From the NCBI GenBank assembly GCA_964391865.1, contig CAYMNQ010000006.1, positions 289,293 to 353,292 on the forward strand: DNA of 64,000 bases, read 5' to 3'. The notes below the pieces were generated by a model. It had not been told where the DNA came from. It did not search any database and saw only the letters and a program-made list of their open reading frames with translations. Both the position numbers and the translations under genes were made by a program. This document shows, in pieces, positions 62,601 through 64,000 of this stretch. The DNA is from DASZQL01 sp964391865 (GTDB lineage: Bacteria > Planctomycetota > Phycisphaerae > Phycisphaerales > UBA1924). The stretch's first letter is position 1; every line of letters begins with the position of its first letter.

Positions 62601-64000
62601 TTACTTTGAACTGCTCTTCAAGATCGCGGCGACAAGTGCCGTCCATCCCGTCTGATGGCTCGCGCCGAGCCCCTTGCCGGTTTCCGCGTGGAAGTACTCG
62701 TGGAACAGCACGAGGTCCTTGCACGCGGGGTCGCGTGCGAAGCGGTCGTCGCCGCCGTGGCAGGGTCGGCGGCCGTCGGTGTCGGGCATGAACAGGCGCG
62801 TGAGCCGTCGCCCGAGTTCGGCGGCCACCTGCTCGAGATTCATCATTTGGCCGCTGCCGACGGGGCACTCGACCTTGAGCGAGTCGCCGTAGAAATGATG
62901 GTAGCGATTGAGCGCTTCGATGATGAGCGAGTTGAGCGGGAACCAGATCGGGCCGCGCCAGTTTGAGTTCCCGCCGAAGAGCGAGACGGTGGACTCTCCG
63001 GGCGTGTAGTCGACGCGGAACTCTTCGCCGCCGGCGTGGAAGACGTAGGGCTGCTTCTCATGCACCTTTGAGAGCGAGCGGATGCCGAAGGGCGAGAGGA
63101 ACTCGTTCTCATCGAGCAGGTAGCGCAGCAGGCGCACGAGCCGATCGCGTGAGGGGATCGCGAGCAGGCGGTGCTCATGGTTCTGGTCGCCGTCCTCGAT
63201 CATGTACGCGATATGCCGCGAGAGGTCGGTGCGGTTCTTGAGGAACCACTCCATGCGCTTGCGGAAGCCCGGGAGTTTCTTGATGGTGTCTTCCTCAAGC
63301 ACTTCGACGGCGAGCATTGGCACCAAGCCGACGAGCGAGCGCACCTTGAGCGGGATCGTCGAATCGCCCAAGCGGATCTGGTCGTAATAGAAGCCGTCTT
63401 CCTCGTTCCACAACCCCGTGCCGCCGAGGTGGTTCATCGCGTCGGTGATCGCGACGAAGTGCTCGAAGAACTTCGACGCGAGGTCTTCGTACTCGGGCGC
63501 ATCTTTCGCGAGTTCGAGCGCCATCGACAGCATGTTGCCGCAGTAGAACGCCATCCATGCGGTGCCGTCGGCTTGCTCGAGGTGCCCTCCCGTAGGGAGT
63601 GGGCGCGAGCGGTCGAAGACGCCGATGTTGTCCAGCCCGAGGAACCCGCCGCTGAAGATGTTCTGCCCGCTCGGGTCCTTGCGGTTGACCCACCAGGTGA
63701 AGTTGAGCAGCAACTTTTGGAACGAGCGTGCGAGGAACAGCCTATCGCGCTGCCCGCGCGGCGCGGTGCGCTTGTATACGCGCCAGCACGCCCACGCGTG
63801 CACCGGCGGGTTGACATCGCCCATCGCCCACTCGTACGCCGGGATCTGTCCGTTGGGGTGCATGTACCACTCGCGCAGGAAGAGCGTGAGCTGCTCCTTC
63901 GCGAAGTGCGGATCGACATCCGAGAAGGGGATCATGTGGAACGCGAGGTCCCACGCGGCGTACCACGGGTACTCCCACTTGTCGGGCATCGAGATCACGT
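62601..64000 (-). CDS. GH63-type glucosidase, C-terminal part (5' end outside window)
   Basis: About 466 residues are inside the window; the frame runs off the right edge, so the N-terminus is missing. Sequence shows the (alpha/alpha)6 barrel of the GH63/mannosylglycerate-hydrolase-like group: MPDKWEYPWYAAWDLAFHMI (catalytic-acid region), YEWAMGDVNPPVHAWACWRV, GTAWMAFYCGNMLSMALELA, NEEDGFYYDQIRLGD, FGGNSNWRGPIWFPLNSLII, FHEYFHAETGKGLGASHQTG. Proposed role: hydrolysis of alpha-glucosides such as glucosylglycerate or trehalose-like compounds; substrate not certain. Confidence 0.88.
   Translation of the reverse strand, partial: VISMPDKWEYPWYAAWDLAFHMIPFSDVDPHFAKEQLTLFLREWYMHPNGQIPAYEWAMGDVNPPVHAWACWRVYKRTAPRGQRDRLFLARSFQKLLLNFTWWVNRKDPSGQNIFSGGFLGLDNIGVFDRSRPLPTGGHLEQADGTAWMAFYCGNMLSMALELAKDAPEYEDLASKFFEHFVAITDAMNHLGGTGLWNEEDGFYYDQIRLGDSTIPLKVRSLVGLVPMLAVEVLEEDTIKKLPGFRKRMEWFLKNRTDLSRHIAYMIEDGDQNHEHRLLAIPSRDRLVRLLRYLLDENEFLSPFGIRSLSKVHEKQPYVFHAGGEEFRVDYTPGESTVSLFGGNSNWRGPIWFPLNSLIIEALNRYHHFYGDSLKVECPVGSGQMMNLEQVAAELGRRLTRLFMPDTDGRRPCHGGDDRFARDPACKDLVLFHEYFHAETGKGLGASHQTGWTALVAAILKSSSK

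Overview
The window is very GC-rich, densely coding DNA that looks like a member of the Planctomycetota, probably of the Phycisphaerae type. The indicators are a LEPR-XLL giant surface protein, secreted proteins ending in dockerin-like EF-hand tags (GDVNFDGVVDLADIAV type), an ACCLPNGSC cysteine-rich module, several small CGY...CPECG zinc-ribbon membrane proteins, and a flagellar operon in the non-enterobacterial order. This is inference from gene content; no rRNA or marker phylogeny is available here.

Region 1 (about 1-25.2 kb, all on +) is a flagellar locus: the end of fliK, flgD, a TIGR02530-type flagellar operon gene, flgE, fliL, then fliN, fliO, fliP, fliQ, fliR, flhB and flhA. No fliM is seen where it normally sits between fliL and fliN. 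That place holds a 12-kb block: a 2266-residue RTX/Ig-like giant with a LEPR-XLL N-terminus, a PilZ protein, a double-GAF HlyD-type adaptor, an M50 metalloprotease fused to an HlyD-like adaptor, and a further HlyD-type adaptor. No ABC ATPase or TolC is present. I read it as a candidate unconventional export system for the giant protein and regard it as the most interesting gene set of the window.

Region 2 (25.2-36.9 kb) holds a SpoIIE-type phosphatase with a GAF-like domain, a YkgJ-type cysteine-cluster protein, urocanate hydratase, a secreted repeat protein, a periplasmic protein, a DUF3467 protein, tRNA-Leu(CAA), clpX, a secreted beta-helix protein and a Dabb-domain lipoprotein.

Region 3 (36.9-53.7 kb) has a secreted cyclophilin-FKBP fusion, a large subtilase, a 7Fe-type ferredoxin, a stand-alone TSCPD protein, membrane and zinc-ribbon proteins, a sigma-region-4-like protein, thioredoxin-like and YjbQ proteins, hydrolases, a DUF3344-like surface protein, a cupin and accA.

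Region 4 (53.8-64 kb) has proC, a tandem pair of secreted helical paralogues, a three-gene citrate-cleavage candidate (SucC-like, SucD-like, citryl-CoA lyase), a GNAT acetyltransferase, a DUF2959 lipoprotein and the 3' part of a GH63-type glucosidase.

Two families of small repeats run through the gaps and sometimes into genes. One is a set of hairpins whose stems differ from copy to copy while the six-base loop stays close to CAGAGC, often next to GGCACC; one copy is inside fliP. The other is a set of short degenerate tandem arrays with a fixed unit of 7, 8, 9 or 10 bases but drifting sequence, several ending at a start codon (fliQ, flhB, SucD-like). Base composition of the + strand also changes from C-rich to G-rich near 22-27 kb.
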